NCBI RefSeq assembly: GCF_013294015.1
Contig: NZ_JABSNO010000012.1
Location: forward strand, 34,932 to 98,931
Length of the DNA: 64,000 nucleotides
Direction: 5' to 3'
DNA from: Frigoriflavimonas asaccharolytica
Lineage (GTDB): Bacteria > Bacteroidota > Bacteroidia > Flavobacteriales > Weeksellaceae
Part shown: positions 17,652-26,201 of the stretch, one piece after another
Numbering within the stretch: position 1 is the stretch's first letter
Layout: each line of letters begins with the position of its first letter
Notes under the pieces: model-generated
The model's database searches: none
What the model saw: the letters and a program-made list of their open reading frames with translations, nothing else
Told to the model about the DNA's origin: nothing
Made by a program: the position numbers and the translations under genes

Positions 17652-18944
17652 TTAGATTGCTTTCAAGATGAAATAATTTTTCTTCCCTTTCTGCAGAAGC
17701 AAAAATTTACCGTCTATTAAATCTTTTTCATTTGCTGTAAATTCTTCGGTCACTTTTTCTTTATTTATAGAAATAGAATTTCCTGCAAGCTCTCTTCTAG
17801 CTTCACCATTGGATTTTAGAAATTCACTTTTTGTTAATAAATCAACAATATTTGCATCGATTATCTCAGATTTTGGTAGTTCTTTTTGAGGTACGCCGCC
17901 AAAAATTTCTAGAAAAGTTTCTTCGTCCAAACTTACCAAATCTTCTGCTGTAGATTTTCCAAATAAAATTCCAGAGGCTTTTACTGCTTTTTCAAATTCT
18001 TCTTCATTATGAACCCAAATCGTAACTTCTTTAGCTAAAGTTTTTTGCAACAAACGTTCGTGTGGAGCTTCTTGATGTTTTATAATTAAATCTTCTATCG
18101 TTTCTTTTGATAAAAAAGTATAAAATTTAATAAATCTTTCGGCATCAGAATCTGTAGCATTCAACCAAAATTGGTAAAATTTATAAGGCGAAGTTTTCTT
18201 TTTATCTAACCAATAATTTTCACCTGCTTCACTTTTCCCAAATTTAGATCCGTCTGCTTTTGTAATTAAAGGTACCGTTAAAGCAAAAGCTTCTCCGCGT
18301 GCTTTTCTACGAACTAACTCTGTACCAGTCGTGATATTTCCCCATTGATCAGAACCGCCCATTTGCAATTTCACACCTTCGTTTTGGTATAAGTGCAGAA
18401 AATCATAACCTTGCATCAATTGGTAGGTGAATTCAGTAAAACTCATACCTTCGGCACCATCTTCACCGGTCAATCTTCTTTTCACAGAATCTTTTGCCAT
18501 CATGTAATTTACGGTCAAATGTTTTCCAATATCTCTAGCAAAATCGAGGAAAGAGATGTCTTTCATCCAATCGTAATTGTTTACTAGTTTTGCTGTATTT
18601 TCTTCATTTCCTTCAAATTTTAGGAAGTGCGAGAGTTGGTTTTTGATACAATCTACATAATGATTTAAGGTTGCTTCATCCAAAAGGTTTCTTTCTGCAG
18701 CTTTACCAGAAGGATCTCCAATCATACCTGTTGCACCACCAACCAAAGCAATTGGTTTGTGACCATGCTGTTGAAAGTGCGCTAGAATTTTTATTTGAAT
18801 TAAACTTCCGATATGCAAAGAATCTGCTGTAGGATCAAAACCAATATATGCTGTCGTAGTTTCTTTATTGAGTTGATCTTCCGTTCCTGGCATCATATCC
18901 GAAAATAATCCGCGCCATTTTAGTTCTTCTACAAATGAGTTCAT
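17652..18944 (-). CDS. tyrS: Tyrosyl-tRNA synthetase
   Basis: Class I synthetase charging tRNA-Tyr. The 430-residue product has the HIGH-type motif HIGS at 44-47 and the KMSKS-type motif KFGKS at 234-238, with tyrosine-binding [12 protein letters not shown] at about 33-44 and [10 protein letters not shown] at about 194-203. A C-terminal S4 RNA-binding domain covers about 360-425 ([21 protein letters not shown]). Length is normal. Confidence 0.98.
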   Translation of the reverse strand: MNSFVEELKWRGLFSDMMPGTEDQLNKETTTAYIGFDPTADSLHIGSLIQIKILAHFQQHGHKPIALVGGATGMIGDPSGKAAERNLLDEATLNHYVDCIKNQLSHFLKFEGNEENTAKLVNNYDWMKDISFLDFARDIGKHLTVNYMMAKDSVKRRLTGEDGAEGMSFTEFTYQLMQGYDFLHLYQNEGVKLQMGGSDQWGNITTGTELVRRKARGEAFALTVPLITKADGSKFGKSEAGENYWLDKKKTSPYKFYQFWLNATDSDAERFIKFYTFLSKETIEDLIIKHQEAPHERLLQKTLAKEVTIWVHNEEEFEKAVKASGILFGKSTAEDLVSLDEETFLEIFGGVPQKELPKSEIIDANIVDLLTKSEFLKSNGEARRELAGNSISINKEKVTEEFTANEKDLIDGKFLLLQKGKKNYFILKAI

Positions 18945-18961
18945 TTTTAAATAATTTGCAG

Positions 18962-18969
18962 CAAAGATA
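18962..18969 (-). promoter_or_regulatory. Putative -7 element for tyrS
   Basis: TATCTTTG on the minus strand, 17 nt before the ATG at 18944. No -33 TTTG at the expected spacing. Confidence 0.45.
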
Positions 18970-19037
18970 ATGAAATTGGGTTAAAAATTCGGTAGAAGAA
19001 TTTTTAAAAATAGATGAATTTAAAAAGCTAATTTAAT

Positions 19038-19880
19038 TTACTGATTCGCAGATTTTTGAAGGGAAGCATTTAATAAAGCTTCTTCTTTTAGCAATCTTTT
19101 GTAAACTCTTCCGCTCATAAATAAACTAAATTCATAAAGTAAAAGCAAGGGAATAGCTGCGGCAAACATACTGAACACATCTGCTGGAGTTATTAATGCT
19201 GCTACAACCAAAATTACAATAGTAGCATGTTTTCTATATGTCTTTAAAAACATTGGCGTTATAATTCCTATTCCCGTAAGGAAATAAACTATTATGGGGA
19301 AGAGAAATATCAAGCCCATACCCAATACAACTTGTAGAAAAAGGGCGGAATAATCTGTAAGATCAAATAATTGCGTGATGGATGAAGAAATATTAAAAAC
19401 CAATCCGAAATTTATGGCCAATGGTAATATTAAAAAGTAACCACACATTACTCCCATCATAAATAAAATCCAAACAAAATTGATGACAAAAACAGAGTTT
19501 TTTCTCTCTCTTGGATGTAGTGCTGGTCTTATGAAACGCCACAGTTCCCAAATTAAATATGGAAAAGCAAGCACCATTCCACCAAAAATGGATACGGACA
19601 TCATTACATTAAATTGTTCTAGCAACTTTTTTTGTTGTACTGCAAAAGTGCCTGGAAGATTAATGCTATTTTCACCAGTTAATTCCCTAGAAAAAAAATT
19701 AATAGTACGAAAAGTAATGAAATCTTGCCTCGTGGGACCAAAAAAAATGTGATCCATTATAAAGTTAATATTAAAACCAATTACAAGTGAACCTACAAAT
19801 ATCGCTATTGCAGCTCTCACCAAATGACCTCTTAATTCTCCAATATGCCCAAGAAAGGACATTTCTTTTTCTTCGCTCAC
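19038..19880 (-). CDS. tatC: Sec-independent (twin-arginine) translocase subunit TatC
   Basis: Core of the Tat export machine that recognises twin-arginine signal peptides; six-helix inner-membrane protein. The 280-residue product starts with a cytosolic MSEEKEMSFLGHIGELRGHLVRA, the family's E/L-rich entry. It continues with WRFIRPALHPRERKNS at about 111-126 and later helices (FLILPLAINFGLVF, MGLIFLFPIIVYFLTG, ALITPADVFSMFAAAIPLLLL). An extended periplasmic loop after helix 1 (about residues 44-92) is typical of Bacteroidota TatC. tatA is not in the window. Confidence 0.97.
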   Translation of the reverse strand: MSEEKEMSFLGHIGELRGHLVRAAIAIFVGSLVIGFNINFIMDHIFFGPTRQDFITFRTINFFSRELTGENSINLPGTFAVQQKKLLEQFNVMMSVSIFGGMVLAFPYLIWELWRFIRPALHPRERKNSVFVINFVWILFMMGVMCGYFLILPLAINFGLVFNISSSITQLFDLTDYSALFLQVVLGMGLIFLFPIIVYFLTGIGIITPMFLKTYRKHATIVILVVAALITPADVFSMFAAAIPLLLLYEFSLFMSGRVYKRLLKEEALLNASLQKSANQ

Positions 19881-19920
19881 TTTATTTTATAAGGATTAGG
19901 ATGAAACATCTATTATTTTG

Positions 19921-19928
19921 CAAAATTA
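19921..19928 (-). promoter_or_regulatory. Putative -7 element for tatC
   Basis: TAATTTTG on the minus strand, 40 nt before the ATG at 19880; no clear -33 box. Confidence 0.35.
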
Positions 19929-19970
19929 ATCAATATAATTTTCTAAACTACTTTTTGTTCGATATGTTTT

Positions 19971-20927
19971 TTAATTAATTCCTTCGTCCAACAACCTATG
20001 AATATCTATAATTCCAAAATAGGTAGAATTTACTGTAACGATTAATTGTCCAATATTTTTTTGCTTTAAAATTTGCATCGCTTCTTTTGCGAGTGCATCT
20101 TTCTCAATGGTTTTTGGCGAAGTACTCATGATATCTTTTGCGGTAATTTTTGAAATATCGTCTGTTTTTGAAAGCATTCTTCTCAAATCTCCATCTGTAA
20201 TAATCCCGATAACTTTATTGTTTTCTGTAACAGCAGTTACACCATGTCTAGAACTGGAAATAGAAAAAATAACTTCCTTTATGCTTGAATTTTCTAGTAC
20301 AGAAGGTTTTTGGTCTGAAACAAATTGAGAAACGGATGCAAGATTTTTACCTATATTTCCACCAGGATGAAATTTTGCAAAATCTTTATCTTTAAATCCA
20401 TTAATGTCCATCAAGCAGACAGCCAAAGCATCTCCCAAAGCCATTTGCACAGTTGTAGAACTTGTTGGCGCCAATTTTATCGGGCAGGCTTCCTTTTCTA
20501 CAGAACTATCCAAAACGATATTGGCACTTTGGGCTAATTTGCTTTCAAGATTTCCCGTCATTGCTATCAATGCGGACGAGTAAGATTTTAAATAGGGTAG
20601 TAGCATCACAATTTCTGGCGAATTTCCAGAATTACTGATGCACAAAACAACATCTTGCTTTTGGATGACACCTAAATCTCCGTGAATCGCTTCTGCAGCA
20701 TGTAAAAATTGAGATGGCGTACCTGTGGAATTTAAGGTTGCAACTATTTTATTTGCAACATGAGCAGATTTTCCTATACCTACAATTATTAATTTACCTT
20801 TTGCTTCGTTTATTACGGATACAGCTTTCGCAAAATTATCGTTTAATCTGTTTTTAAGATTTTCCAGAGATTCTATTTCTATTTCAATAGAATTTTTTGC
20901 TAGAGAAAGAATGGTAGAATTTTTCAA
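19971..20927 (-). CDS. kdsD: Arabinose-5-phosphate isomerase (KpsF/GutQ family)
   Basis: Converts ribulose-5-phosphate to arabinose-5-phosphate, the first committed step toward KDO for LPS. The 318-residue product has a SIS domain at about 38-180 (GIGKSAHVANKIVATLNSTGTPSQFLHA-type region, SNSGNSPEIV, and APTSSTTVQMALGDALAV). A CBS pair follows at about 200-318 (ISSSRHGVTAVTEN, GIITDGDLRRML). kdsB, a later step in the same pathway, is at 57.7 kb. Divergent from recQ. Confidence 0.93.
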   Translation of the reverse strand: MKNSTILSLAKNSIEIEIESLENLKNRLNDNFAKAVSVINEAKGKLIIVGIGKSAHVANKIVATLNSTGTPSQFLHAAEAIHGDLGVIQKQDVVLCISNSGNSPEIVMLLPYLKSYSSALIAMTGNLESKLAQSANIVLDSSVEKEACPIKLAPTSSTTVQMALGDALAVCLMDINGFKDKDFAKFHPGGNIGKNLASVSQFVSDQKPSVLENSSIKEVIFSISSSRHGVTAVTENNKVIGIITDGDLRRMLSKTDDISKITAKDIMSTSPKTIEKDALAKEAMQILKQKNIGQLIVTVNSTYFGIIDIHRLLDEGIN

Positions 20928-20989
20928 GTTAAGTATTTTTTTTTTAAATTAGCTACAAAGCCATTTTATAATGTTTAATAATAATTTTA

Positions 20990-20997
20990 TAACTTTG
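20990..20997 (+). promoter_or_regulatory. Putative -7 element for recQ
   Basis: TAACTTTG, 32 nt before the recQ ATG; -33 box unclear. Confidence 0.45.
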
Positions 20998-21029
20998 GAA
21001 TAAGATGCAAATTTAGCAAACAATTTTAG

Positions 21030-23234
21030 ATGGATACAAAAAGCATAGATTTAAAAAAAGAATTAAAGAAATATTTTGGGTTTTCAAAATTTAAAGGAAA
21101 CCAAGAGTCAGTAATAAAATCCTTGATGGATGGGCAAGATGTTTTCGTTTTGATGCCAACAGGAGGTGGGAAATCTCTCTGTTATCAACTTCCTGCATTA
21201 ATTTTGGAAGGCACAGCGATCGTAGTTTCTCCGTTGATTGCTTTGATGAAAAACCAAGTGGATGCAGTAAATGGACTTTCTAATGTAGAAGGTATTGCAC
21301 ACGTTCTCAACTCTTCTCTCAACAAAGGACAAACGAAAATGGTGATGGATGATATTACGAACGGCATTACCAAATTACTTTACGTAGCACCAGAATCTTT
21401 GGTGAAGGAAGAATATATGGAGTTTTTAAGAAATGTAAAAATTTCTTTCGTAGCAATAGACGAAGCGCACTGTATTTCTGAATGGGGACATGATTTTCGT
21501 CCAGAATATAGAAATTTGAAATCTATTATTGATAAAATTGCAGATGTTCCTGTTGCTGCACTTACCGCAACTGCTACCCCAAAAGTACAAGACGACATCC
21601 AAAAAACTTTGGGGATGAACAATGCTGTCGTTTTTAAAGAAAGCTTCAACAGGGCTAATTTATTCTATGAAATTCGTCCAAAAATAAATATTGATAAAGA
21701 AATTGTGAAATTTATCAATAATCATAAAGGCAAATCTGGTATCGTATATTGTTTAAGCAGAAGAAAAGTAGAAGAATTTTCTCAAATTTTGCAAGTAAAT
21801 GGCATCGACGCTCTTCCTTACCATGCAGGTTTGGACCAAAAGACGAGAGTTGCCAATCAAGATAAATTTTTGATGGAAGATTGTGACATCATCGTTGCAA
21901 CCATAGCATTTGGTATGGGAATAGACAAACCAGATGTGCGGTTTGTAATCCATTATGATTTTCCAAAATCATTAGAAAGCTATTACCAAGAAACTGGGCG
22001 AGCTGGTAGAGATGGAGGAGAAGGAATTTGCCTAGCATTTTATGATCCAAAAGATATAGAAAAATTAGAAAAATTTCTGGCACAAAAAGCAGTATCAGAA
22101 AGAGAAATTGGTCTGCAATTGCTAAATGAAGTAGTCGGTTATGCAGAAACTTCTATGAGCAGACGACAATATATCTTAAATTATTTTGGGGAAGAATTTG
22201 ATCCTGTAAAAGGAGAAGGTGCAAAAATGTGCGACAATTCCCTCAATCCACCAACTTTGTTAGACGCGACGAAAGATTTAAAAGTTGTGCTAAATATGGT
22301 AATGAAATTAGACGAAAAATTTAAAACCAAAGATCTAATCAATGTTTTGGTTGGTAAAGAAAGTGCAGTCACCAAGGCATACAAATTAGAAACTTCAGAG
22401 TTTTTCAATATTGGAAAAGCGGAATCAGAAAATTATTGGAAAAGTATTATCCGTCAAGCTACAGTGCAAGGTTTCCTTACGAAAGATATAGAAACATATG
22501 GCGTTTTAAAAATTTCTGAAAAGGCTGAAATAGTAATTAGTGGAAAATTTAAAGAATCTTTTTTAATAGCTCAAGATAAAGAATATGACTTAGAACAATT
22601 AAAATTTGCTTCTGATAATGCTCAAAATAGTGCATCGGGAGTTTTAGACGAAGTACTTTTTGCTCATTTGAAAAAAATACAAAAGAAAGTCGGAGAAAAG
22701 CATGGAGTACCACCATATACGGTTTTTATGGAACCAAGTCTGGAAGATATGACTATACAATATCCTATAACTATTGAGGAATTAACAAATGTATACGGTG
22801 TTGGTGAAAACAAAGCGAAAAAATTCGGTAAAGATTTTGTTGATTTTATAAAGAAATATGTAGAAGAAAATAATATCGAACGTTCTCAAAATAGCGTGAT
22901 GAGAACCGTTGCAAACAAAAGCAATCACAAGGTTTTCATTATACAAAATACAGATAAGAAAATTGATTTACAAGATATTGCAAAAGCCAAAAATCTTACG
23001 ATGGATGAACTTTTGAAAGAGATGGAAAGTATTGTATATCAAGGTACTAAGTTAAATATCAACTATTATATAGATGAAAATTTTGATGAAGATTTGGTAG
23101 AAGAGTTTATGGATTTTATGAAAGATTCTGAAACCGATTCTATGAAATTGCTTTTAGATGAATTTGGGCAAGATTTAAGCGATGTAGAAGTAAGAATGCT
23201 ACGCGTGAAATTTATTTCAGATGTTGCCAATTAA
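21030..23234 (+). CDS. recQ: ATP-dependent DNA helicase RecQ
   Basis: 3'-5' superfamily 2 helicase acting in recombinational repair. The 734-residue product has Walker A MPTGGGKS at 42-49, DEAH at 144-147 followed by [19 protein letters not shown] in motif III, and motif [15 protein letters not shown] and winged-helix regions follow, then an HRDC domain at about 548-625 ([23 protein letters not shown]) and an acidic tail. Oddity: the segment that normally holds four zinc-binding Cys reads [16 protein letters not shown], then GEGAKMCDN, with only one Cys left, so the zinc site is probably absent. The antitoxin gene starts about 12 nt after its stop. Confidence 0.96.
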   Translation: MDTKSIDLKKELKKYFGFSKFKGNQESVIKSLMDGQDVFVLMPTGGGKSLCYQLPALILEGTAIVVSPLIALMKNQVDAVNGLSNVEGIAHVLNSSLNKGQTKMVMDDITNGITKLLYVAPESLVKEEYMEFLRNVKISFVAIDEAHCISEWGHDFRPEYRNLKSIIDKIADVPVAALTATATPKVQDDIQKTLGMNNAVVFKESFNRANLFYEIRPKINIDKEIVKFINNHKGKSGIVYCLSRRKVEEFSQILQVNGIDALPYHAGLDQKTRVANQDKFLMEDCDIIVATIAFGMGIDKPDVRFVIHYDFPKSLESYYQETGRAGRDGGEGICLAFYDPKDIEKLEKFLAQKAVSEREIGLQLLNEVVGYAETSMSRRQYILNYFGEEFDPVKGEGAKMCDNSLNPPTLLDATKDLKVVLNMVMKLDEKFKTKDLINVLVGKESAVTKAYKLETSEFFNIGKAESENYWKSIIRQATVQGFLTKDIETYGVLKISEKAEIVISGKFKESFLIAQDKEYDLEQLKFASDNAQNSASGVLDEVLFAHLKKIQKKVGEKHGVPPYTVFMEPSLEDMTIQYPITIEELTNVYGVGENKAKKFGKDFVDFIKKYVEENNIERSQNSVMRTVANKSNHKVFIIQNTDKKIDLQDIAKAKNLTMDELLKEMESIVYQGTKLNINYYIDENFDEDLVEEFMDFMKDSETDSMKLLLDEFGQDLSDVEVRMLRVKFISDVAN

Positions 23235-23245
23235 ATTTGAGTGAT

Positions 23246-23494
23246 ATGAAAAATCCGATTTTAGAATATAGAAAAGAACTGATCAATTGGGTGAATAATC
23301 TCGATGATTTGGAAATTTTATCTGAATTATTAGCATTGAAAGGTAAAGACAAATCGATTCCATTAGTTTCAGAACCACAAGAAGAATATGCTGTTGCAGA
23401 TGATTTTGATGAAAGATTTGCGAAGGGAATGACAGGTGAAGAATTTCGTGAAAAAATTATTGAACATATTGATTCTTTACCTTGGGAAAGGTAA
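23246..23494 (+). CDS. Antitoxin of tandem TA cassette 1
   Basis: Small acidic protein (82 residues from the ATG; a TTG at 23237 would add three). It has the array's shared features: an N-terminal helix with WVNNLDDLEILSELLALK, the YAVADDFDERFAKG motif, and a charged C-terminus (EEFREKIIEHIDSLPWER) that overlaps the toxin gene. No DNA-binding fold is evident. Read as an antitoxin because it overlaps a RelE/ParE-like toxin gene by 13 nt. It is the most diverged of the three copies outside the ADDFDERFAK motif. Confidence 0.75.
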   Translation: MKNPILEYRKELINWVNNLDDLEILSELLALKGKDKSIPLVSEPQEEYAVADDFDERFAKGMTGEEFREKIIEHIDSLPWER

Positions 23495-23805
23495 TTATTT
23501 ATTCAGATTTAGCATTGCTAACCTTAAATGAATTGGTTGATGAACTTTATGACAAAGAGTATTTTGGTTTCAAAGAATCTGCAGTGGATTACACCATGAA
23601 AATTGTTGATTTTATTGAAGCAAGAATTGATAATCCAAATATTAAATTATCAAAAAATAAATATAAAAAATACGGCAGAAAATATCTAAAATATAAAGCC
23701 AACCAAAGAACAACTTGGTATATTTTCTTTGATGATAAAGATGGAAAATTTTTGGTAAATTACATTATTAATAATCACTCGCACACTTTTTCAGAATTAC
23801 TTTAA
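23482..23805 (+). CDS. RelE/ParE-type toxin of tandem TA cassette 1
   Basis: A 107-residue basic protein of the RelE/ParE superfamily, whose members cut mRNA on the ribosome or poison gyrase. The start is a TTG at 23482 inside the antitoxin gene. The N-terminal half (IIYSDLALLTLNELVDELYD, helical) differs from the other copies. The C-terminal 44 residues (from RKYLKYKANQRTTWYIFF through NNHSHTFSELL) are identical in protein to the third toxin apart from the first residue. The three strands and terminal His-rich tail fit the ParE fold. The target cannot be told from sequence. Confidence 0.8.
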   Translation: MGKVIIYSDLALLTLNELVDELYDKEYFGFKESAVDYTMKIVDFIEARIDNPNIKLSKNKYKKYGRKYLKYKANQRTTWYIFFDDKDGKFLVNYIINNHSHTFSELL

Positions 23806-24012
23806 TTTGAAAATTTTAAATTTTAAAACAATGAAAAACTCAATGATAGAAGTTAAAAAAAAGTTGATCGAGTGGATAGAAAATCTGGACGATTTAGAAA
23901 TTGTTGCAGAACTTATAGAATTAAAAAATAAAAGCAACCAGCCATTGCTAGTTGAAGAATCTCAAGCAGAATATGCCATTGCAGATGATTTTGATGAAAG
24001 ATTTGCGAAGGG
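23671..24012 (+). repeat. Conserved block 1 of the TA array
   Basis: 342 bp that recur at 24259-24600 with only about a dozen changes, a period of 588 bp. It contains the 3' half of toxin 1, the 25-nt spacer and the 5' two thirds of antitoxin 2. Identity ends sharply at both edges, where the diverged cores begin. Confidence 0.9.
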
Positions 24013-24079
24013 ATATACAATGGAAGAATCTAGGAAAAGAACAAGAGAATTTATATCAAACTTGCCTTGGAAGAAATAA
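23831..24079 (+). CDS. Antitoxin of tandem TA cassette 2
   Basis: An 82-residue acidic protein from the ATG at 23831 (a TTG at 23807 also opens the frame). MKNSMIEVKKKLIEWIENLD and the block from KNKSNQPLLVEESQ to ADDFDERFAK are nearly identical to antitoxin 3. The C-terminal 20 residues (YTMEESRKRTREFISNLPWK) are not, and these overlap the toxin start. Its own toxin is disrupted by a stop codon, so this copy may act as a stand-alone antitoxin. Confidence 0.75.
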   Translation: MKNSMIEVKKKLIEWIENLDDLEIVAELIELKNKSNQPLLVEESQAEYAIADDFDERFAKGYTMEESRKRTREFISNLPWKK

Positions 24080-24393
24080 TCATTTTTACAGAACAATTTC
24101 ATCAATCTATGGAAGAATTGGTAGAAGTGTTATTTAAAAATGAATATTTTGGTTTTGAAAAAGACAGTCAAAACTATGGAAACAAAATTTACAATTAATT
24201 TGAAGAAAATATTGAAAAACCAATTGTTAGAGTAAATAAAGAACTAAAATTCAGAAGATACGGCAGAAAATATCTAAAATATAAAGCCAACCAAAGAACA
24301 ACTTGGTATATTTTCTTTGATGATAAAGATGGAAAAATTTTGGTAAATTACATTATTAATAATCACTCGCACACTTTTTCAGAATTACTTTAA
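24067..24393 (+). pseudogene. RelE/ParE-type toxin of cassette 2, interrupted by one stop codon
   Basis: Reading from a TTG at 24067 gives a full-length toxin frame of 109 codons broken only by TAA at 24196-24198 (codon 44). In toxin 3 the same place reads IYDYIEENIEKP; here it is IYN-stop-FEENIEKP, so one T-to-A change (TAT to TAA) explains it. Frame and C-terminal half are otherwise intact and match the other copies. A truncated 43-residue N-terminal peptide could still be made. Recent inactivation or a sequencing error. Confidence 0.85.
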
Positions 24394-24600
24394 TTTGAAA
24401 ATTTTAAATTTTAAAACAATGAAAAACTCAATGATAGAAGTTAAAAATAAGTTGATCGAGTGGATAGAAAATCTCGATGATTTAGACATTATTTCAGAAC
24501 TTGTAGAATTAAAAAATAAAAGCAACCAGCCATTGCTAGTTGAAGAATCTCAAGCAGAATATGCCATTGCAGATGATTTTGATGAAAGATTTGCCAAAAG
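24259..24600 (+). repeat. Conserved block 2 of the TA array
   Basis: Second copy of the 342-bp block: 3' half of toxin 2, the spacer and the 5' part of antitoxin 3. Near-identical to 23671-24012. Confidence 0.9.
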
Positions 24601-24664
24601 TTATAGTCTAAAAGATTCAAGAAAACAATCCAAAGAAAAAGTGCGAGAATGGTGGGGAAAATAA
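24419..24664 (+). CDS. Antitoxin of tandem TA cassette 3
   Basis: An 81-residue acidic protein from the ATG at 24419. The first 60 residues match antitoxin 2 almost exactly, up to ADDFDERFAK. The C-terminus then diverges completely (SYSLKDSRKQSKEKVREWWGK) and overlaps its toxin gene by 16 nt. In this kind of pair the antitoxin C-terminus usually wraps the toxin, so the divergence likely marks the specificity region; that is inference. Confidence 0.75.
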   Translation: MKNSMIEVKNKLIEWIENLDDLDIISELVELKNKSNQPLLVEESQAEYAIADDFDERFAKSYSLKDSRKQSKEKVREWWGK

Positions 24665-24975
24665 CCTTCACTTCTAGATTTATACAGCAACTAGATTATC
24701 TTCAACAAGCGTTATATCAAGAGAAATATTTTTCTTCTATCGAAAATGTGGATGTTTATATTGATAAAATCTACGATTATATTGAAGAAAACATTGAAAA
24801 ACCAACTGTTAGGAAAAACAACCAAGCGAAATTTAAAAAACACGGCAAAAAATATCTAAAATATAAAGCCAACCAAAGAACAACGTGGTATATTTTCTTC
24901 GATGATAAAGATGGAAAATTTTTGGTAAATTACATTATTAATAATCACTCGCACACTTTTTCAGAATTACTCTAA
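24649..24975 (+). CDS. RelE/ParE-type toxin of tandem TA cassette 3
   Basis: 108 residues, basic, with an ATG start inside the antitoxin gene. The N-terminal half (ITFTSRFIQQLDYLQQALYQ, helical) is only distantly like toxin 1. From GKKYLKYKANQRTTWYIFF to the end it is the same protein as toxin 1, and the DNA is almost identical. Complete and presumably functional; the last cassette of the array. Confidence 0.8.
   Translation: MVGKITFTSRFIQQLDYLQQALYQEKYFSSIENVDVYIDKIYDYIEENIEKPTVRKNNQAKFKKHGKKYLKYKANQRTTWYIFFDDKDGKFLVNYIINNHSHTFSELL
24841..24975 (+). repeat. Partial conserved block 3 of the TA array
   Basis: The toxin 3' half recurs here for the third time (compare 23671 and 24259), but the following spacer and antitoxin part are absent. 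The array therefore ends cleanly at a toxin stop codon. Confidence 0.88.
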
Positions 24976-24987
24976 ATTTCACGCTTA

Positions 24988-25016
24988 CTTTGTCAAAGTT
25001 GTAATCTTTGACAAAG
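24988..25016. repeat. Palindrome after the TA array
   Basis: Arms CTTTGTCAAAG (24988-24998) and CTTTGACAAAG (25006-25016), a perfect 11-bp stem with a 7-nt loop. Each arm is itself nearly palindromic. A short T-run follows, so it may end the array transcript, or act as an operator or dispersed palindromic repeat. Confidence 0.6.
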
Positions 25017-25038
25017 TTTAATATTCAAAATACATACT

Positions 25039-26115
25039 TTGCAAAAGAAAATATCCATCATATTTATACTTCCAGATCTAGAAACAGGTGGTGCAGAAAG
25101 AATTGTAACCACAATTGCCAATCATCTTCCGCGAGAAAAATTTAACGTAAAATTGATGCTGCTTCGTAAAGAAGGTGGTTATTTAGATTTTTTGAAAGAT
25201 GACGTAGAAGTCATAGATTTAAAAACACCACGCATTCGCAATTCACTTTTTCCTATTTTAAAACAGATTAGCAAAAGAAAACCCGACTTGGTGTTTAGTG
25301 GTTTTGGCGAAGTGAATGCTTATCTGGCTTTTTTCATCAAATTTTTCTCTAAAACTAAATTTATTGCCAGAGAAACCAACGTAGTTTCTCAGCACGTTAC
25401 AAGAAAAGAAATTCGTTTTTTCTATAAATTTTACAATAATTATCACAAAATTATTTGCCAAAGTGATGATATGAAAAATGATTTGCTCGCAAATTTCAAT
25501 TTACAACCAGAGAAATTGATCAAAATTAACAATCCGGTAGATTTTGAATTTATCAATTCTAAATTAGTAAATGCAGTAAAACCAAGTGTTTATTTAAATG
25601 ATTTCAAAAATGTGGTTGCCATCGGAAATCTATCTGCTAGAAAAGGTTTTGACAATTTGTTGAAAGTTTTTTCTCATTTAAAAGACGAAAAAATACAACT
25701 TCACATTTTGGGCGATGGTAAAGACAAAGAACTTTTGCATCAAATGAAATTGGATTTGAACTTAGAACACGTACATTTTCACGGGCAGCAAAAAAATCCT
25801 TATCCTTATTTAAAATTCGCAGATTTGTTCATCCTTTCTTCCCGTTATGAAGGTTTCCCGAATGTTTTGCTAGAAGCTGGAGCTTGCGGAACTTACGCTC
25901 TAGCCAACAATTGTCCAGGTGGAATTTCCGAAATTATCCAGCCAAAAATCAATGGCGAAATAGCAGATATAGAAAATCATGAAGCATTTGCTTCAAAAAT
26001 TATTGAGATTTTGCAAGGTGATTTTAATAAAGAGAAAATTAAAAATTCTATTCAATCTCGGTTTTCTAAAGAAATGATTTTGGGGAAGTATGAAGAGGTT
26101 TTGGGGAGTTTTTAA
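25039..26115 (+). CDS. Glycosyltransferase family 4 protein
   Basis: GT-B retaining glycosyltransferase, 358 residues, probably adding a sugar to a surface glycan. It shows the N-terminal LPDLETGGAERIVTTIANHL and the nucleotide-sugar site SSRYEGFPNVLLEAGACG (E-x7-E) near residues 274-291, with the preceding GNLSARKGFDNLL. The start is a TTG at 25039; the first ATG is 40 codons in and would remove the GGAER motif. The last 67 bp are repeated after the HigBA pair. No other glycan genes are adjacent, so the substrate is open. Confidence 0.9.
   Translation: MQKKISIIFILPDLETGGAERIVTTIANHLPREKFNVKLMLLRKEGGYLDFLKDDVEVIDLKTPRIRNSLFPILKQISKRKPDLVFSGFGEVNAYLAFFIKFFSKTKFIARETNVVSQHVTRKEIRFFYKFYNNYHKIICQSDDMKNDLLANFNLQPEKLIKINNPVDFEFINSKLVNAVKPSVYLNDFKNVVAIGNLSARKGFDNLLKVFSHLKDEKIQLHILGDGKDKELLHQMKLDLNLEHVHFHGQQKNPYPYLKFADLFILSSRYEGFPNVLLEAGACGTYALANNCPGGISEIIQPKINGEIADIENHEAFASKIIEILQGDFNKEKIKNSIQSRFSKEMILGKYEEVLGSF
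26041..26107 (+). repeat. Direct repeat, copy 1 (3' end of the glycosyltransferase gene)
   Basis: This stretch, encoding the last 22 or so residues of the glycosyltransferase, recurs at 26841-26907 with about five mismatches and a 1-nt indel. The two copies flank the HigBA-like pair. Confidence 0.88.
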
Positions 26116-26166
26116 ATTTTTGAATTCAACTTGAATACAAAATTTACCCTTTTAAATATTAAAAAC

Positions 26167-26197
26167 TTGCAAGAAGTTATCTTTTGAATTAACTTTG
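26167..26197 (+). promoter_or_regulatory. Leaderless promoter of the HigBA-like pair
   Basis: TTG (26167-26169), 20-nt spacer, TAACTTTG (26190-26197), then 4 nt to the ATG at 26202. Both boxes and spacing fit the Bacteroidota consensus, and the mRNA should begin at the ATG. Confidence 0.65.
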
Positions 26198-26201
26198 TGA
26201 A

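Noticed and set aside
23671..24975. CRISPR-like alternation of repeats and unique cores
   Set aside because: The repeats are about 342 bp and coding, the cores about 240 bp and coding; no short repeats and no cas genes.
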